Positions 25,628 through 39,076 of a stretch of 64,000 nucleotides of DNA are shown piece after piece (the stretch's first letter is position 1; the number at the start of each line of letters is the position of its first letter). The position numbers and the translations under genes are program-made. This DNA is from Amoebidium appalachense. Its lineage: Eukaryota; Ichthyosporea. Below the pieces are notes generated by a model. That model was given only the letters and a program-made list of their open reading frames with translations. It did no database searches and had not been told where the DNA came from. The DNA is taken from assembly GCA_963693365.1 (NCBI GenBank), contig CAVNZM010000012.1, positions 806,001-870,000 of the forward strand. Reading direction: 5' to 3'.

Positions 25628-25811
25628 TTGAATGCGGAACACGGTACGAAGTACGCATACACGAAGGACACATGCAAAGGCAAACATTCAAGTATGTAAC
25701 ATCAGCCATGCGCACAGTATGCGTCATAAGCAGAGCCCATCCTCAGGGAGGGCCCAAGTCATCAATTGCGTCTGAGTTTCTACCCCTTAGCCCGCGTATA
25801 TACGACTCTCC
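25628..25811 (+). repeat. dispersed 340-bp repeat, partial copy
   Basis: Starts TTGAATGCGGAACACGG right after a poly-G run (25581-25627) and continues through AGCAGAGCCCATCCTCAGG to TATATACGACTCTCC. It is the only clear copy outside a gene, about 0.9 kb beyond the fucose-transporter stop codon. Confidence 0.85.
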
Positions 25812-26484
25812 GGGGAAACTTTATCACACTGCAGCCTTGTATTGTACAAGTGCCTTTGTCCATGCGTGGCAGCGAGTGTATATATTACGATGTAAGTGTA
25901 ACATCGATTTTTTACATGTATATCTTATTGGGTGGAAGTACTCTTGGCCTTGGTGTTGACAACTCATCACAGCTCTCGCCTACATGTCGCTAATTAACAG
26001 CACATTCTCCTCATATAATGATTTGTGCATGTGCGTGTCCATTCATATGGCAGTGGTGCATACGTGCAAAGCCATGTGAATTACGCACGTGCATATCTGG
26101 CTGGGGGGATGCAGGGACAAATGTGCTTTGATCATTCAATTATTACTTCCGGATCGGTCTGTGTAGCCTACAGAAGAAAGAAAAACATCAGAGTAGACGT
26201 GACCATTAATCGGTGATTATCGAACGAAACCCATATTATCTATGCGAAATACGATTTGTCTAACAAATATAAAACCTGCATGTCTATGTGAATCATATCT
26301 ACCCGTCATTATACCTAGTTATGCTCCGTCCGACATTCCATACCGGTAGGAGCAAACCCAACAGTTCAGACAGTACCATATTCCAGAGCAATTGATACTA
26401 TCTAGCTCTATTCCCCCCCCCCCCCCCTCTCCAAACAAAAGGAAATAACATTATGCGTTCAACGCTCTAGACCTTAGCCAGCAG

Positions 26485-26530
<46 letters not shown>
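26485..26530. repeat. poly-C run, about 46 bases
   Basis: Lies downstream of the GDP-fucose transporter stop codon. It passes into a short (AC)n. Confidence 0.93.
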
Positions 26531-26672
26531 ACACACACACTCACCAACCACCCGCAGGCTGTATACACCCTTGCACTTAATCTCCGTACACACGCATACA
26601 CAGTCGCAGCTAACCCATCCCCCCAGCCCCCCCCCTCCTCCCCCCCCCCCCCTCCCCCCCATATCCGTCAAC

Positions 26673-27055
26673 CTATTTAGGCAATTCAGTCGACTTCCCC
26701 ATCCTATCGTGGTCCTTGGCCATCATCTCCTGTCTGCGCACCATCGTATACGCCATAGATCCCCCTAGAACGATCGCAATCGACAACTGCCCCAGGGTCG
26801 TAATCGGATTTTGGTAAATGTAGAGTGCAATTAGTGTCTGGGCCGCCGCTTTTGCCGTGCCCGAAATGTTGTGGGTCAGGGGGGACGTGCATTGGATCTG
26901 ATAGGCTGTTGCTAGGCCGATGCTCACTCCCAGCAGTCCCCCTAGAGTCATCATGGTCCAGTAGGATAGCGAGTAGATGTGGGGGGACGCTAGGATGATC
27001 GGCACCTGAAAATTAGGGGGGGGAGAGGGGTTAGGTTAATCGTGTGCAAGGAAAT

Positions 27056-27101
<46 letters not shown>

Positions 27102-27679
27102 GGGGGGGAGGCGGGTCGGATGACCTACAGAGAGTGGAGAGGAATGGGGGGGGGAGGGGGGGTAAGTGAGGGAGGGCGAGGGGAGGTAGGGGGGAGGAGA
27201 TAGGGTAATCGTAGAGAAGTTCAAAAGAAAGTGAAACAGAGGGAGGGTATGGGAGCCTCCCCTCCATCTGCCAACCCACCCCCCCCCCTTTCTCCCAGTC
27301 TCCTTCCCTCATCCACCATCCCTCCCACCCATCCCAGGTGTCAATTTCTATGCTCTCCATGTGGGGAGCATGTCCAAGCGTGAAGCGTCGGGCAAGTGAG
27401 CACACGTGTTTATGTGTGTGTGTGTGGAAGCAAAGGCGCAGGTGTATGTGTCTGGCGGTACACACCAAGTGAGGATGTGTGTCTTGCCTTCATTCACAAC
27501 AAACAGAGCTTTGGGGGCAGGCGGGGTGAAGAAGGGCAGGCAGGGGCAGGACACGGGGGGGAGGGGGGAGGGGGGGCTGTGTTTGCGTGGGTGCATGTGT
27601 ATGTGTGTGTTCGGTGACGAACGGACGGGAAGGTATGTGTTGGCACCCAATGTGTGTTTGCCGAGGGAATTTTTTTTTT

Positions 27680-27729
<50 letters not shown>

Positions 27730-27759
27730 GGGGGAGAGAGAGAGAGAGGAGGGGAAGGG

Positions 27760-27790
<31 letters not shown>

Positions 27791-28653
27791 GGGGTGATGT
27801 GTGCATGTGTGAGTGTCAACCATGGAAACAATGCATGGGAAAACCACGAAGATAGAGATCAAATAGACGAAAACAAACCCACTGTCCAGGAAGAAGATAC
27901 TTGAATAGAGCCCATGCTCAGGGGGTTACGTTACAGAGCACGAAGCACACATGTACGAGGGAAACCACAATGCAGATTTTGAAGAGCATTCGCAAAGAGT
28001 GTGCTTTGGGGGGGGGGGAAAGGGGGGGGATAGTATCATACCTCGCCAGCATAGATGATGACAGGAATAAACAGCAGACAGGCATTTGCATTGTTGTAAA
28101 GAGTGATCTTCCACGAATTGTTATCCACAAGAGGCAACTTCTTCTTCATGTAGATCGAGTTCAGAGCGACGAAAAACGAAGATGCAACACCAAACACCAC
28201 ACCCCACATACTCCAACGTAATTCCTGTTGGTTTCCAAGGAAAAACCCGAAAAGAACAATCGCGCACGTGAAAAGGGCACGCGGGCTCGTGGTTTCCCCG
28301 AGGTAGTAATACGTGAGAAAAACGTTGAACACCATCGTGAGAGAGCGCGCGATTTGGTAGAAGGAGACTTCGACGTATTTCAGGCACAGGTTATTCGTGA
28401 GAATCATCAGCAGGAATACGACGGAGAGAGGCATAACCTCTCTGAGAATATCTTTACGCAGTTCGAATCGGGGCACACCGGCAATGCCGAATTGGCCCAT
28501 AAACCAGCACATGAACACCGTGCACACACACTGCGGGGAGGGAGGGTGGGGGTTTTAGAATGTGTTACAGAGTACGAAGTACAGACTCCTAACTGACAAC
28601 ACACTGAGGGGAAGGGAGAGGACACGGTGTGCGTGTGTGTGTGTGTGTGTGGG

Positions 28654-28686
<33 letters not shown>

Positions 28687-29709
28687 GGGGAGGGGGAGGG
28701 GAGGAAGGGGGGGGGGGGGGGGGGGAAGGGGGGGGCGGGGAGACATCGGTACGGAATACCGGCAACGAAGAGTCACAGCAAAAAGAATGTTACAGAGTCT
28801 TGAGGGAGAGGAAACAAAGTCAAGCAGGTGGGAGGGGAAGGGGAGGTGGGAGAAAGGGGGGTGGGGGGGGGGGGGGGATGCAAGCGGAGGGGAGAGTAAT
28901 GAACGGGAATTGCAAACTGGGGGGATCTACGGTGGAGGAGTGGATGAATCGGAGATAAGGAGCATAAAGAGATGTGTGTGTGTGTGTGTGGCTGCATGGC
29001 TGGGTGTGGTTAACCCGGGGGGGGAGGGGGGGGGGGGGAGGGGGGGGGGGGGGGGGGGGGGGGAGGGGGAGGGGAGGGGGGCGGGGGGAGGAGGGGAACG
29101 GAAAATAGAGGAAGACACAGAAGCAAGTGTTTTATGAAAAAAAAAGCCAAAGAGGATGTATGAAGTGGGGAGGGGTGGGGGAGGGGGGAGGGGACTCAGG
29201 TGGAGAAACAAAGGAAGGCCAGGGTGGGCAACAAGTGATAACAGGGGCAGATTTAAGAAAGTGCATGCTGTGTCTGGGTGTGCTTTGGTGGCTGTATGTG
29301 TGGCAGGTCAGGGTATATGTGTGTGCGTGCCTGCATGTGTGGGTGCATGTATGCCTGTGCTTGTCTGTGTGCGTGCTTTGCATGCCTGCGCGCTCCCGCA
29401 TGCGCATGTGTGTGTGTGTGTGTGTGTGTGTGTTTGGGGGGGAGGGGGGGCAGAGGTGTGTGTGTGTTTGTGGCTGTGCAGGTGTGTGTGTGTGTGTCAG
29501 GCGGCCGAGTTGGAGGAAGGCGGTGGGGGCAGGGGTATGCGCGTGTGTGCCTGCGTGGGTGCTGCAAGCTCAAGTGCTTGAGTTTGGATCAGCGTGTCTG
29601 TATGCCTGGGAGTCTGTGTCCATGCATACACGCTGTTTCCGTGTGTGCGTGGGCGAGTGTTTGTGTGTACAGTCTGTGTGTGTTGTGCATGTGTCGAAGA
29701 ATAAGGTGT

Positions 29710-29764
<55 letters not shown>

Positions 29765-30213
29765 TGCGTGTGTATGTGTGTGTGTCTGCTTGAGTGCTTG
29801 CGTACGGACCCTAGTGTATTCTAGGCATATGGGTGAGTGTATGCGCCGTTCAGTGCAACCATGGCGTGCCTGCAGGCTTCAAGTATAGATGCATCTGCAA
29901 GCGTTAACGTGTTTGATAACCACACCATTCTGCAGGCTTCAAGTATAGATGCATCTGCAAGCGTTAACGTGTTTGATAACCACACCATAGAGACGTAAAT
30001 ACGCTCTCTATACTCTGCCCACACACCAACCACACTTCCAGGTTTGGGATATCATACCTGATACCAGGTGACAAACAGAGGAGCATCAATGCTCTCCTCT
30101 CCAGACATGAGAATCTTGTTGACAAATACCATGGAGATGGATATGACCCAATAGTTGGCTATGGCCACAAAAATGGTCCATTGGCCCTTGCGTTGGTGAT
30201 CATTCATCCCCAT
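26673..30213 (-). CDS. SLC35C1: GDP-fucose transporter (SLC35C1-like nucleotide-sugar transporter)
   Basis: Three exons join in phase 0: 30213-30058, 28530-28042 and 27005-26673, giving 325 aa plus stop, typical of this Golgi antiporter family. Expected roles: GDP-fucose import into the Golgi lumen in exchange for GMP. Family signatures in order: ISISMVFVNKILMS near the N terminus, PLSVVFLLMILTNNLCLKYV, FYQIARSLTMVFNVFLTYY, FVALNSIYMKKKLP, WKITLYNNANACLLFIPV and SPLTHNISGTAKAAAQTL, all close to animal and plant SLC35C1. Hydrophobic segments are spread over the whole length, as in a ten-helix drug/metabolite transporter fold. The start is the first ATG (MGMNDHQRKG); the frame is open 10 codons further upstream without an ATG. 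Intron 1 holds a 58-bp tandem duplication and a copy of the dispersed repeat touching the exon 2 acceptor. Confidence 0.93.
27666..27788. repeat. poly-T to poly-G composite with GA and G blocks
   Basis: A run of about 20 T passes into about 38 G, then (GA)n, then a second G run, in intron 2 of the fucose-transporter gene. Confidence 0.93.
28553..28603 (+). repeat. dispersed 340-bp repeat, end fragment at a splice acceptor
   Basis: TTTTAGAATGTGTTACAGAGTACGAAGTAC matches the poly-G-proximal end of the element. In the gene sense it reads ACATTCTAAAACCCCC, then C-rich sequence and GCAG at the exon 2 acceptor (exon begins 28530), so the element end lies about 25 bases from the splice site. Confidence 0.7.
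28640..28740. repeat. G-run block in fucose-transporter intron 1
   Basis: Short (GT)n passes into G runs with isolated A. In the sense strand it is acceptor-side C-rich sequence. Confidence 0.9.
29871..29988. repeat. 58-bp tandem duplication, period 60
   Basis: Bases 29871-29928 and 29931-29988 are identical (start TGCAGGCTTCAAGTATAG, end AACCACACCAT). It lies in intron 1 of the fucose-transporter gene near the donor, and the identity implies a recent event. Confidence 0.95.
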
Positions 30214-30566
30214 TTTTAGATGTTTACGTATTGATTCAAGCACGAATTGGAGGGCGGGTGGGGTGGTGACAGGTTATGAAGAGACACAATAGAATAGAAT
30301 GGAATGCCAGATAGGACTGCAAAAATTTATACGTCTTCCTTCCTCTCTGTTATTTCTGAAGGATTGAACTTAGCCCCCACTTCTTTTTCCCCCTCTGGAG
30401 ACTGAAGTGAACGTGTTCACGTTTGTGTCGTTTTTCCTCTGGCATGCACGTGCCAGAAACTATTTGGGCGCCATCAATCCCCCGAAACATAAATAATGAT
30501 TGGGGTTCGTGACCGTTCGTCGTAGTATTTTTTTTCTTTTCTTTATTTTTCTGACTGTAGTATTTT

Positions 30567-30627
30567 CTCTTGACTTGGATTTATTGATCAGTGGTCCAGT
30601 GGATATGAAGGCAACGTGCAGCCACAG
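30567..30627. repeat. 61-bp direct repeat, copy 1
   Basis: Matches 31987-32047 with one mismatch; both contain GATCAGTGGTCCAGTGGAT and end GTGCAGCCACAG. Both copies follow a T-rich stretch. On minus each contains AATAAA. Confidence 0.9.
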
Positions 30628-31986
30628 GCTACATGACCACCAAAATTACCGACTTCGAAAGAGCCACAGCGATGAAATAAAAAATAAAACAACAAGTGAC
30701 CAAAGGACACCAGCGGGCAAAGGTACAAGTGCACGTGTATGCGTGAAACTAGTTTGCTCCAACTAGTCATATGCAGCGATGATGACCAGGCCACACTCCG
30801 CAAGAAGACATCAATACTGCTGCCCCCCAACAGGCCCCCCTCAAAACCTACCGGGGCACAGCAAGCAAGTCAGCCCCTTAAAGAGCAATGCAGACCAAAT
30901 CCGAGCGAGAAAACAATCCCCACGGGCCCGTCCCCTAGAAAACCCGCAGAAGCTGTCTCTAACTCTTTGATCAGGTGGCCTAGTCGTGGCAGGACACACA
31001 GGAAAACACAACTACAGAATGCATGCAAGCAAACCCAGTCATTGCCATACTGCTGAAGGCTGAAAAAACGGCAGCCACAAGGAAAGCTCCTCGACGACCC
31101 AGTAGCTACCCCTCCACTCATGCAGAGCAGAAGCAGTTGAAGAAGTTGCAGCAGCCCACCGCCAATAGCTCGCGTAGAAGCGTAGATAGCGTGTAGAAGT
31201 CACCGTAAGTTGCAGTGGGCCACCAGATGTCGAAGAAACCACTTCTCAAGCGAGAAACTCCGCGGAAGGGAGATGTCCCCACACTCTCACAGCAGTAGGA
31301 ATAGACAAGGCCGCACTACACACACACAGTGTCACGTTCCCCTGAGTGAGACCCCTTCCCACCACAAAAAGAAAACGAAAGCCTTTATACACCTGCCATG
31401 GTGAAGAATCGGGAAAAAAAGTTGACGTGACAGCTAAGAGATCGAAGTAAAAGTGAATTCGTAGTATATTGTAAGGGAATCTTAGGGATTATCTGGTCCA
31501 GTACCGCTTCTTTCCCCCATTTTCCATTACAACGCCAAGAGCAACGTGGATTTATTATTGTATGATTTCTAATTGCAAGAATGGCTAGATGTTACAAGAT
31601 GTGTGAAAAGAGCCCAGCTGTTTCGTGCAGATTCTGTGTAATTTCATGATACGCCCCACCAGAAAAAGTTTTGGGAATTCGCGCCGTTTCTGTTTGACCC
31701 AATCAAAACCCGAGATATGGCAATAAAATTTTCAATTTCTACCGAGTCAGTGCTAGTCAGTGCTAGATATGCTAGATATTCCTGTTTTTTACATGAACAC
31801 ATATATAGGCCTCCCAACATACACATCGAACATTTGCTACATGTTTTGTGTAAAGTAAAGGCTCGGCTCTTTGAGCAGCAGCTGAAACATCGACAAAAAG
31901 CGCTGAACCCGCAGTTGAGCACACCAATTAATTCACACAAGTTCGGTTATATCTCATGAACTTAACTAAGGAACTTTTTTTTTTTC

Positions 31987-32047
31987 CTCTTGACTGGGAT
32001 TTATTGATCAGTGGTCCAGTGGATATGAAGGCAACGTGCAGCCACAG
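31987..32047. repeat. 61-bp direct repeat, copy 2
   Basis: Second copy, 1420 bases from the first. The minus-strand AATAAA in it lies about 750 bases beyond the glucosidase II beta stop codon, so it could act as its poly-A signal. Confidence 0.9.
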
Positions 32048-32223
32048 CAACTTGACGTGGATATTCATCAATGACTATCCTGTCCCCCCCCTCCCTCCAC
32101 TCCGCCTGGCAAGTTCCCCCAGTCACACAATATCAGGGCGAACACGTGCACGCACACAGGTACACAGGCACACCCAAAGAGCCTGTGACCCACCCATCCA
32201 CACACACACACAGACACCATGTG

Positions 32224-32225
<2 letters not shown>

Positions 32226-32271
<46 letters not shown>

Positions 32272-32276
32272 ACACA

Positions 32277-32362
<86 letters not shown>
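32226..32362. repeat. (AC)n arrays followed by (AG)n
   Basis: Two AC arrays (about 32226-32265 and 32289-32338) split by a CGCG block, then about 12 AG units, in the intergenic region downstream of the glucosidase gene. Confidence 0.93.
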
Positions 32363-32757
32363 TGAGAGAGTGAGAGCCACAAAAAGACCCAAACCGGCGC
32401 GTGAGCAAATCCAAACGCGAAATTCAATTCTCTGCCATCCCGTACAACAGCGATATTACATGTGCACCCACCGATATAAAATTCCTGGCAGACAAGACAC
32501 ACCCAACGGAACAATGATGCTAACGGCATACACACACAGTTAGGCTTGGCCAGAATTATGCACGAACAGAGTCGGTGGCCAAATAGTGTGGTTTCTTTTA
32601 TTTTCTTTTCCTAGCATTCATGTTTATTTTTACTTTTTTTGCCCTATATGGGCTCATATTACAAGTACTAGCGTGGCGCTTTCCCACCAACAATTCTAGG
32701 GAGCCAGCATACACGTTACCATACAGAAACCAAAATGAATACACTTTGATGCAATTA

Positions 32758-32955
32758 TCAGAGCTCGTCACGTTTGTGCTCGGCTTCAGTTTGGATAGTT
32801 GCCGGGATATCCAACAATTTCAGGGCCTCCTCTGATGGTTTTTCGCAGGCGGCGGGTGTGCGGAGATCCATCGTGTAGACACATTTTTGTGGTTCGTTGA
32901 CGTTGCCAATGGAACTTTCGAGACCACAGAGGACGCGCACCTGTGGTGTGGATAA

Positions 32956-33028
<73 letters not shown>

Positions 33029-33532
33029 GTGTGTGTGTGTGTAGTGCGTGTGTTGTGCGTGTGTATGTGTATGTGTTGTGTGTGTGTGTTGTGTGTGTAT
33101 GTGTTGTGTGTGTGTGTATGTGTTGTTGCTGACGGAAACACGGCGGTGGCGCGGCACCCGGTGGGGAGGGGGAGGGGGTTAGATCCCGGGCCCACATGCC
33201 GATTTCCCGCTCAACCACAACTTGGTTTCTCATTCAATCAGAGCTCTGCAATTCATTACTGTCGACCTTGGAGCCGATCATGTGGGCTCATATTTGCCAT
33301 TGCTATGCATATCCAGCTACATGATATTAATATCAATGCAAAACTCTGATGGTCCGCTGATCTCTCTCGTTCTCCCCCCCTCTTCCTCTCCTCCCGTCCC
33401 CCCTCTCCTTCCCTCCCTCCAACCTCCCCTCCTCCCATCCCCCCTGCTCTCTCCCTCTCCCTCTCCCTCTCTCTCTCCCGACCCCATTCCCCCTCTCTTT
33501 CTGTGCGTGGGTGTGTGCGCTGTCGCTTGTGC

Positions 33533-33601
<69 letters not shown>

Positions 33602-34605
33602 CGTGTTCATGTGATCATGTATCTTGTATATAAGCCTGCTTATGTCTGTAAATGTGTGTGCGCGCGCACGCGCGTGGGTGTGCCTTCGTGTGCTTTTTTG
33701 GTCCACCCTCCGACCGGAGGGTGGGTGGGAGGGGGGGGGGGGAGGGGGGGGAGGGGGTTTGAATGCGGAACACGGTACGGGGGGGGGGGGGGGGGGGGGG
33801 GGGAAGGGGAGGGGTGCACGTACCGTGGTGGATCTTTCTGGGCCCTGCCAGCAACTGAGGCCGCCTTCGAACCTGATCTCGCTGTACTTGCTGCCCTCTG
33901 GACCGTTGAACTTCATCGTGCGCCTAGATAGCAACCATGTGAGACATACAGTGGATATGTGGTTGTAGTTTGGACCGTGTGAGATATACGGTGGATATGT
34001 GGGTGTAGTTTGGACCGTGTGAGATATACGGTGGATATGTGGGTGTACTTTAAACCGTGTGAGATAACAGTATATGGGTGGGTAGAATATTTGGATATCC
34101 ACAATACCCACAAAGGTGCACACACACGTGTGGACACCTTTGCAGAGAGTACGATGATGGAAGGTTGAAGGGCTCGCACACATTGCCGGCACCATACGAC
34201 GGGTATGCACGTGTACAACTCAGGCGGGGCTGGGGGAGGAAGGGACGGCGGGTAGGTGGGGGGGGGGGGGGGGGGGGGGGGGGGGTTTGAATGCGGAACA
34301 CGGTACGAAGTACGCATACATGATGAGAAGCATGGTGCAGGACACATGCAAAGGCAAACATTCAAGTATGCAACATCATCCATGAGCACAGTATGCGTCA
34401 TAAGCAGAGCCCATCCTCAGGGAGGGCCCAAGTCATCAATTGCGTCTGAGTTTCGACCCCTTAGCTCGCGTATATACGACTCTCCAACTCAGACAGCAGC
34501 ATCAACGGGGGGGGGGGGGGGGAAGGGGGTTGCCGAGAGCGCCATGGTGTATTGGTTTATATTGGTGTCTTCGTTCTTTCTTTTCTTTTTCTTCTCAGTT
34601 TATTG

Positions 34606-34652
<47 letters not shown>

Positions 34653-34950
34653 GGGGTGGGTGCGTGTGTTTGGGGAGGGGGGGAGGAGGGGGGGGGAGGG
34701 TTTTCGTTTGTTTCTGGGTGTACTGTTATAAAATTTGTTGGTGTCTTTGTTCTTTCCTTTTCATTCTCTCACTCTCTTTCTCCCCCCCCCCCCCCCCCCC
34801 CCCCCTTCCCCCCCTCGATTCCTTCCTCTGTCTCTCTCATTTGGGTTGACAGGGAGGGGAGGGGGTGGGGGGGGGGAAGGTTTACCCGAGGCTGATGCTG
34901 CCAGGATTCTGGTCGACACGCTCATACGGGCACAGAGTGTACTGGAAACT

Positions 34951-34983
<33 letters not shown>

Positions 34984-35693
34984 GAATGCGGTACAGAATG
35001 TGAAGAACAATGTCACGACGGAGAACACAAGGCGGATTATCACAAGAAAGCGTCCACGCAGGATTCGAGTATGCATCATAAGCAGCACCCATACTCCCGC
35101 AGGCCGGGGCGAAGCCGGGTGTGTGTGAGTATGTGTGTGTGGGTGGAAGGGGGGGGGGGGGGGGGGGGGGGGGGAGGGGGGCGGGGGAGGGAGGGCAAGT
35201 CATCCACAACACTCGAGTTGCAACCCATTCACCTCGCATGTGAAAGCCAACTCAGACACTGTTTCAGTCCTACATGGGTGGGTCACCCGTTTTGATCAGA
35301 GACGAGCAGAGCAGCTACGCGAGGCACACACCACACTAATGAACAGTAGTGACGGTGGTTTTTTGTTTCTTTCATTTTTTTTTTTTGGGGGGGGGGGGGG
35401 GGAGGGGGTGGGGAGGGGGGCGATGTTATGGGGGAGGGTATGCTAGGGTGGAAGGGGTGGATGTGCTCGATATGGTTATATCTCGAGTTGTTTAATTGGG
35501 CTACGTACTTTCCACTGTTTGCATCAAGGCACTTGCCCCTCATGGGCAGGAATACGTCATCGGCGCCATAATCGGCACCCTCCTTATCTCCAATGTCACG
35601 TGCCTCCCTCTCCCAGTCACCAATCGATCGCTCCTGTTCACGAAGCTCACGCTCGGCCTCTGTGTGTGTGACGGTATTGTCAGATGTGTAGAG

Positions 35694-35734
<41 letters not shown>

Positions 35735-35738
35735 TTGT

Positions 35739-35833
<95 letters not shown>

Positions 35834-35875
35834 AGGGGGGGGAGGGAAGAGACAGAGAGAGAGAAGAGGTGTGTG

Positions 35876-35939
<64 letters not shown>

Positions 35940-37047
35940 GGGAGAGAGAGGGGAAGTGGGGGGGGGGGGGGGGGGGAGCGAGCGAGAGTGTGTAGCGAGA
36001 GAGAGTGTGCATGTGTGTGGGTGTCAAAGAGGTAGAGAGTGCATGTGCCGATCGATCATCGATCATCATCGAGAAACAGACGTGTGTGTGTATGAGCATG
36101 TATGTATATGTATATGCAACATACCACAAAGCAGTGTGTGGCATCCACATGTTATATGACCGGGCAAAGCATGAAGCCATCCAGCCTCAACTATTCGAAG
36201 GCACCCACCCACACCACTGACTACATTCCCCTGGCAAACCCACAACCCAGCTTGCATAATTCAGCCCTTATCACTGGGCTTTTATAACGCATGACTTGTG
36301 TCTACCATGCATCCATCGGCCGCAGATTGCCTCTAAGCACCAACAGTCACGTGCACACGAGCTATCCCCCCCCTTCCCATCCCTCCACCCCACCCACCCA
36401 CCCCTTTCGTGCGCCCGCACACACACACACACACACACAAACACACAAACACACACAAACACACACACACACACACACGGGCACCAACCTTCCAGGTCCT
36501 TCTCTGCCTGGCTCTTCTCCACGGCAGAGGGTGCCGGTGCCGATGATGACGTCATTTCGTCCTCAAATACGTCATCAAAGTCTTCATCGTCATCAACGGG
36601 GTCTGGGGGGGATTTTTGTCAGACGGAGGGAGGAGGGGGGGAAGGGGGGGGGGGGGGGGGAGGGGGGGGGGGGGAGGGGGAGGGTAAGAATGCGGAACAC
36701 GGTACTAAGTGCAACTACAAAACAACAGGCACGGCGCCGGACACATGCAAAGGCAAGCAATCAAGTATACAACATCAGCAACACGGCAAATATGCAACAT
36801 AAGCAGAACCTATCCTCCGGGGGAGAGGGGAGGGTGGGGGTGGGGGGGAGGCTATGCGGCAGGGCACGAGTGTTTAGGTAGCAATGGAGGCACAGATAAA
36901 TAAACGAGGCACTTATTATTAGAGTGCAACCATGGTAAACATATGTTGTGGGTGTATGTGTTGGTACATATGATCAACCGTTAGTATGTATCTGCAAGGG
37001 CAGTGACTGTGAATGCACGTATCTGAGGGCGCATGTGGTGTCGGCGT

Positions 37048-37082
<35 letters not shown>

Positions 37083-37429
37083 GAGTGCGCACGCACACAC
37101 GATTGAGCCCTGTCCTTCGTCTTCCTTCTCTCTTTCATCTCCTTTCTCTTTCTTTCTTCGTTTTCTTCCCCCCCCCCCTCTTCCCCCGCCCGCCCGCCCC
37201 TCTCCCCTCTCTTTCCGTCTCCCTTTTGCATGTGTGTGTGTATGCATGGGTGTGCATTGGGGGGAGGAGGAGGCGGGACATACCAACGCCTTCATCACCT
37301 TCGGCCAAGGGAGGCACCTCTTGGGTGGCTGCAGAGTACAGACCGTCAGCACAAAAAAAAATTAAAGTAAAAATAAAATAAAAGGATAAAAGGGGGTATT
37401 TTTGGAAGGTGGTGGTGGCAGTTGGGGGG

Positions 37430-37464
<35 letters not shown>

Positions 37465-37722
37465 AGGGGGGGTAGCAGACAGAAACCAGCACAGCAGCAG
37501 GCAAGTGTTTGTGCACATCAGGGCCCAAACCATACCAATCATACCACCAGTCCGCCGTACTTCCCAAAAGAGAATTTGTTTTCTCGTCATGAAAACACGT
37601 AGAGACCAGTGTATGGCCAATTCGACAATGAACGGCAATAGCTTGCAGGTCCTTTGCCAAAATGCAAACCCTTTTTCCCATCCCCCCTCCCCCCTCCCCC
37701 CGTCCCCCCGTCCCCAAAACAC

Positions 37723-37766
<44 letters not shown>

Positions 37767-37986
37767 CCCTCACCCCGTCCTTTTCTCCCCTTACCCCCCT
37801 CGTGCCCTTGCCAGTGTACTTTATTCTAAAATTTTAATTTTAACATTAAATTTACCTTGGGGTAGCTCGTCCTCCACCTCGACCTCAGCCTCTGTGGTGA
37901 CTTCTGGTGGTGGCGGTGTAAACCCTGCATGTGCCCCCGTCTGAGTGGCCACAATAATGCCTGCCCCCTCCCCCCCTCCCCCCCCC

Positions 37987-38020
<34 letters not shown>

Positions 38021-38180
38021 ACACACACACCCATTCTCTCTCTCTCCTTCCCGCTCCCTCCCCCCCTCCCCCCCCTTTTTCTCTCCCTCTCTTACCCTCT
38101 GGGGCCTCAGTGAATGCTGGGTCGCCGGCAGCCGTAGCATCGTGGGACTCCGTGGAGGTGGGTGTGGTCTCGGCCGTGCC

Positions 38181-38262
<82 letters not shown>

Positions 38263-38995
38263 ATGTACTTGTGCCCCATGGATTTGTCGATATGTGAGTG
38301 AGTGAGCGAATCAGTCCCCCCCCCCCCCCCCCCCCTTGTGTTTTTGTGTGTGTTGAAGAGGTTTGCGTGTCCATGCACGGGTCCTGTTTCTGCTTGGTCC
38401 GGTAGAGTAGCCATTTTCTTCTTCTTGTCGAGGGACTTTGGACAAAGGAAAGGGCAAGTAGATGATACATGCCAAGGGGAAGTATCCTTCCTCCCCCCTC
38501 CCTCCCCTCCACCCCCCACCTCCGGATGAAAGAGCCCCAATATTCTCACCGCTGTCGGACCTTACATCATTCCCTCCCCCCTCCCCCCCCCCCCCCCCCC
38601 CCCCCCTCCCGGCTCTCCCCCTCCCCGCCCAAAACATAGCACCCAACGGCACACCTTCCCCCACCTCCCACCGAACAATCCCAAACATAGGAACCTTGAT
38701 TCTACTGCGCGCGCATACGCGGATATGTATGTGCGCGTGCATGAGTGGGTTGGGGTGTGTGTATATACACAAATGCACGTGTGTATGTGTGTGCTGGGGG
38801 GGGGGGCTCTCTCTCTCTGAGTGTGCGTTTGTGTGTAATACATGTGTGCCCAATAGCGCCTATGTGTGTGCATTTGTGTGGATGTGCGTGCATATGTCTG
38901 TGAATGCATGTGCCTGCATGCGTGCACATGTGGTTTTGTGTTTTGTGTGTGTGTGTGTGTGTGCGTGTGTGTGCGTGTGTGTGTGTGTGTGTGTG

Positions 38996-39076
<81 letters not shown>

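Larger units (their letters stand above)
30214..32757. other. intergenic region between the fucose transporter and the glucosidase II beta gene
   Basis: Mostly unique mixed DNA, with a near-perfect 61-bp direct repeat (30567, 31987) and (AC)n/(AG)n tracts at 32226-32362. It must contain the promoter of the transporter gene and the 3' UTR of the glucosidase gene. An open frame at 30739-31056 plus has no recognisable motif. Confidence 0.55.

Noticed and set aside
25744-25800. Box A and box B-like strings in the reverse strand of the dispersed element (GGGCTAAGGGG, GGGGTCGAAACTC)
   Set aside because: The two strings overlap, so they cannot form a Pol III internal promoter with normal spacing. 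I therefore did not call the element a tRNA-derived SINE.
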